From NCBI GenBank assembly GCA_030043815.1, contig JASHWX010000010.1:1-23334 (forward strand): a DNA stretch of 23,334 nucleotides. The letters are read 5' to 3'. Under the pieces are notes generated by a model. That model was given only the letters and a program-made list of their open reading frames with translations. It was not told the origin of the DNA and made no database searches. Positions 21,783 through 23,334 of this stretch are shown here, in pieces. Positions within the stretch are counted from its first letter, which is position 1, and the number at the start of each line of letters is the position of its first letter. Made by a program: the position numbers and the translations under genes. This DNA is from Candidatus Rhabdochlamydia sp. Lineage in GTDB: Bacteria > Chlamydiota > Chlamydiia > Chlamydiales > Rhabdochlamydiaceae.

Positions 21783-22034
21783 ATGGAAATAGTCCAAAGC
21801 AGAAAAGTGCGAGAAGGCGTTGTTGTCTCTAACAAGATGCAAAAGACCGTTACCGTCAAGGTGGAACGCACGATGCGCCATCCGACATTTGGCAAAGTCG
21901 TCACACGAGCAAAAAAATATTACGCGCACAATGAAAACCCTGATGTTCAAGTCGGTCAGCGAGTGCGCATCGAAGAAACGCGCCCACTTTCCAAAATGAA
22001 ACGCTGGCGGGTTGTCGAAGTCCTGAACGCATAA
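21783..22034 (+). CDS. rpsQ: 30S ribosomal protein S17
   Basis: An 83-residue OB-fold S17, an early 16S rRNA binder. VREGVVVSNKMQKTVTVKVERTMRHPTFGKVVTRAKKYYAHNEN covers most of the fold (about 9-52). It is followed by VGQRVRIEETRPLSKMKRWRVVEVL (about 57-81), which includes the conserved ETRPLSKxKRW. AGAGGAAAG precedes the ATG at good spacing. Confidence 0.96.
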   Translation: MEIVQSRKVREGVVVSNKMQKTVTVKVERTMRHPTFGKVVTRAKKYYAHNENPDVQVGQRVRIEETRPLSKMKRWRVVEVLNA

Positions 22035-22052
22035 AACTAAAGAGATAGAAAC

Positions 22053-22421
22053 ATGATCCAACAAGAATCAGAGCTCGAAGTCGCGGATAATACCGGTGCT
22101 AAGCGCGTGCGCTGCTTTAAGGTCCTCAAGGGCTCCAAGCGCAGATATGCGGGAGTCGGAGACATCATCATCTGCGCCGTCAAGGAAGCCGATCCCAAAG
22201 GGACTGTGAAAAAAGGCGAGGTCGTCCGCGCAGTGATTGTGCGCACGAGCAGCTATATCAGAAGATCCGATGGGTCCTTGCTCCGCTTTTATGATAACAG
22301 CTGCGTGATCATCGACGAAAAAGACAATCCGCGAGGAACACGCATATTCGGCCCGGTAGCGCGAGAAGTGCGCGAAAACGGGTTTGTTAAAATCAGTTCC
22401 TTGGCTCCAGAAGTGATATAG
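22053..22421 (+). CDS. rplN: 50S ribosomal protein L14
   Basis: A 122-residue L14 at the subunit interface, the classic full-length bacterial form. It has MIQQESELEVADNTGAKRVRCFKVLKGSKRRYAGVGDII (1-39), VKKGEVVRAVIVRTSSYIRRSDGSLLRFYDNSCVII (about 53-88) and GTRIFGPVAREVRENGFVKISSLAPEV (about 95-121). Downstream of rpsQ by 18 bases, with AAAGAGAT as the ribosome site. Confidence 0.97.
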   Translation: MIQQESELEVADNTGAKRVRCFKVLKGSKRRYAGVGDIIICAVKEADPKGTVKKGEVVRAVIVRTSSYIRRSDGSLLRFYDNSCVIIDEKDNPRGTRIFGPVAREVRENGFVKISSLAPEVI

Positions 22422-22433
22422 GGGGAAAAACAG

Positions 22434-22763
22434 ATGAGCAAATGGATAAGAAAAGGCGATAAAGTCGTCGTCATCACCGGCAACGATCGGGGCAGAACAG
22501 GCGAAGTGATTGCCCGCTTCGAAGATCGCGTGATTGTTCAAGGGGTCAATATTCGCAAGAAACATGCTAAACGCAAGCAGAAGACTCCCGGGACTGAAAT
22601 TTTAGAGATGGAAATGCCCTTTCATATCTCAAACGTCGCGCTGTGCAATTCGGACGGCCGCCCCGTTAAGGCCAAAGTGCGCGTAAACAAAAATGGTGCA
22701 AAAGAATTGTACTATCTCGAAGGCGAAAAGGAAGTCGCGCTTCGACAAGTAAGAAAACCTTAA
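22434..22763 (+). CDS. rplX: 50S ribosomal protein L24
   Basis: A 109-residue L24, an initiator of 50S assembly. It has the KOW motif GDKVVVITGNDRGRTGEVIARFEDRVIVQGVNIRKKHAK (about 8-46) and MPFHISNVALCNSDGRPVKAKVRVNKNGAKELYYL (about 61-95). GGGGGAAA before the ATG is a strong ribosome site. Confidence 0.96.
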   Translation: MSKWIRKGDKVVVITGNDRGRTGEVIARFEDRVIVQGVNIRKKHAKRKQKTPGTEILEMEMPFHISNVALCNSDGRPVKAKVRVNKNGAKELYYLEGEKEVALRQVRKP

Positions 22764-22771
22764 AGTAGATT

Positions 22772-23329
22772 ATGACAATGTCTAGGTTACAAAAACGATA
22801 TAAAGAAGACGTAAAAAAAGCCCTTCAGGAGCGGTTTCAATATAAAAACGCCATGCTCATCCCATCTCTTGAAAAGATTGTCATCAGCATGGGACTTGCT
22901 GAAGCGAGCAAAGATAAAAACGCCCTTCAAGATTGCGTCAAAGAATTGACCAACTTGTCAGGGCAAAAGCCGATTATGTGCAGAGCTCGAAAATCTGTTG
23001 CCAATTTTAAATTGAGACAGGGGCAGGCCATCGGCGTGAAGGTGACTTTGCGCAAAAAGCGGATGTTCGACTTTTTCGATCGCTTTTGCAACATTGTTTC
23101 TCCGCGCATCCGAGACTTTCGCGGCTTTCCGCTCAAATGCGATGGCAAGGGCAACTATTCTTTAGGCATTGAAGAACAACAAATTTTTCCTGAAATCAAC
23201 TTGGATGAAGTCAAGAGAACCCAGGGAATGAATATTACATTCGTCACATCAGCCAAAACCGATGAGGAGTGCATCGAACTGTTAAGATCGCTTGGGCTCC
23301 CATTTAAACTTGAGACTAATAATAGCTGA
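22772..23329 (+). CDS. rplE: 50S ribosomal protein L5
   Basis: A 185-residue L5, complete, which binds 5S rRNA and forms a bridge to S13. It has RLQKRYKEDVKKALQERFQYKNAMLIPSLEKIVISMGLAEASKDKN (about 5-50), QKPIMCRARKSVANFKLRQGQAIGVKVTLR (about 66-95) and SPRIRDFRGFP (about 111-121). YSLGIEEQQIFPEINLDEVKRTQGMNITFVTSAKTDEECIELLRSLGLPF completes the fold. ATG 22772 starts MTMSRL; the second ATG 22778 (MSRL) is equally possible. GGGAG at 23330-23334 is probably the ribosome site of the next gene, expected to be rpsH, which lies outside the window. Confidence 0.96.
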   Translation: MTMSRLQKRYKEDVKKALQERFQYKNAMLIPSLEKIVISMGLAEASKDKNALQDCVKELTNLSGQKPIMCRARKSVANFKLRQGQAIGVKVTLRKKRMFDFFDRFCNIVSPRIRDFRGFPLKCDGKGNYSLGIEEQQIFPEINLDEVKRTQGMNITFVTSAKTDEECIELLRSLGLPFKLETNNS

Positions 23330-23334
23330 GGGAG

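Noticed and set aside
1..23334. CRISPR array or integrase-bounded island
   Set aside because: No regularly spaced direct repeats, cas-like genes, integrase or transposase genes were seen; the repeats present are inverted, not interspersed direct repeats.

Overview
The window looks like a chromosomal segment of a Chlamydiae member, probably an environmental, amoeba-associated relative rather than Chlamydia proper. The main reason is gene order. The block lnt-lpxC-fabZ-lpxA-fmt-(accessory genes)-rplC-rplD-rplW-rplB matches, as I recall it, the C. trachomatis stretch CT534 to CT525. The ribosomal operon begins at rplC with no rpsJ before it, as in Chlamydia. An outer-membrane-assembly TPR protein, an LptE-like lipoprotein and dacF lie together as in the CT547-CT551 region. 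The species cannot be named from the sequence alone.

Layout. (1) 1-2002: an imperfect hairpin resembling the end of an IS200/IS605-type element, a BamD/YfiO-like TPR protein and an LptE-like lipoprotein. A 168-bp palindromic MITE-like element (1176-1343) sits between the last two and supplies the stop codon of the first. (2) 2010-4036: a two-way terminator hairpin, a small minus-strand hypothetical gene with an operator-like palindrome, and dacF (PBP5-type D,D-carboxypeptidase). (3) 3978-6993, minus strand: rsmB, then a SurA-like chaperone, then rsmA, in one tight operon whose end overlaps dacF tail to tail. (4) 7064-12341, plus strand: doxX, lnt, lpxC, fabZ, lpxA and fmt, closely packed, covering lipoprotein acylation, early lipid A synthesis and initiator tRNA formylation. 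(5) 12342-16985: an accessory island bounded by one long palindrome (12342-12468) and containing a second (15945-16100). It holds five proteins that share a C-terminal paired-transmembrane (inclusion-membrane-protein-like) architecture, plus a 30-residue membrane micropeptide. The island occupies the position of CT529 (Cap1) in C. trachomatis, and at least one member shares a motif that I recall from Cap1. (6) 16986-23334: a highly structured leader, then the S10/spc ribosomal operon from rplC to rplE. S19 carries an unusual Ala/Pro-rich C-terminal tail.

How it fits together. Regions 1-4 are core envelope and translation functions: outer-membrane protein and LPS assembly, peptidoglycan trimming, lipid A and lipoprotein maturation, and rRNA methylation. 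Region 5 is the part most likely to be new. A locus that holds one inclusion-membrane antigen gene in Chlamydia appears here as a small divergent family, with separate sigma70-like promoters of similar design and palindromes around it. All homology statements come from motif reading and memory of gene order; no database search was run.
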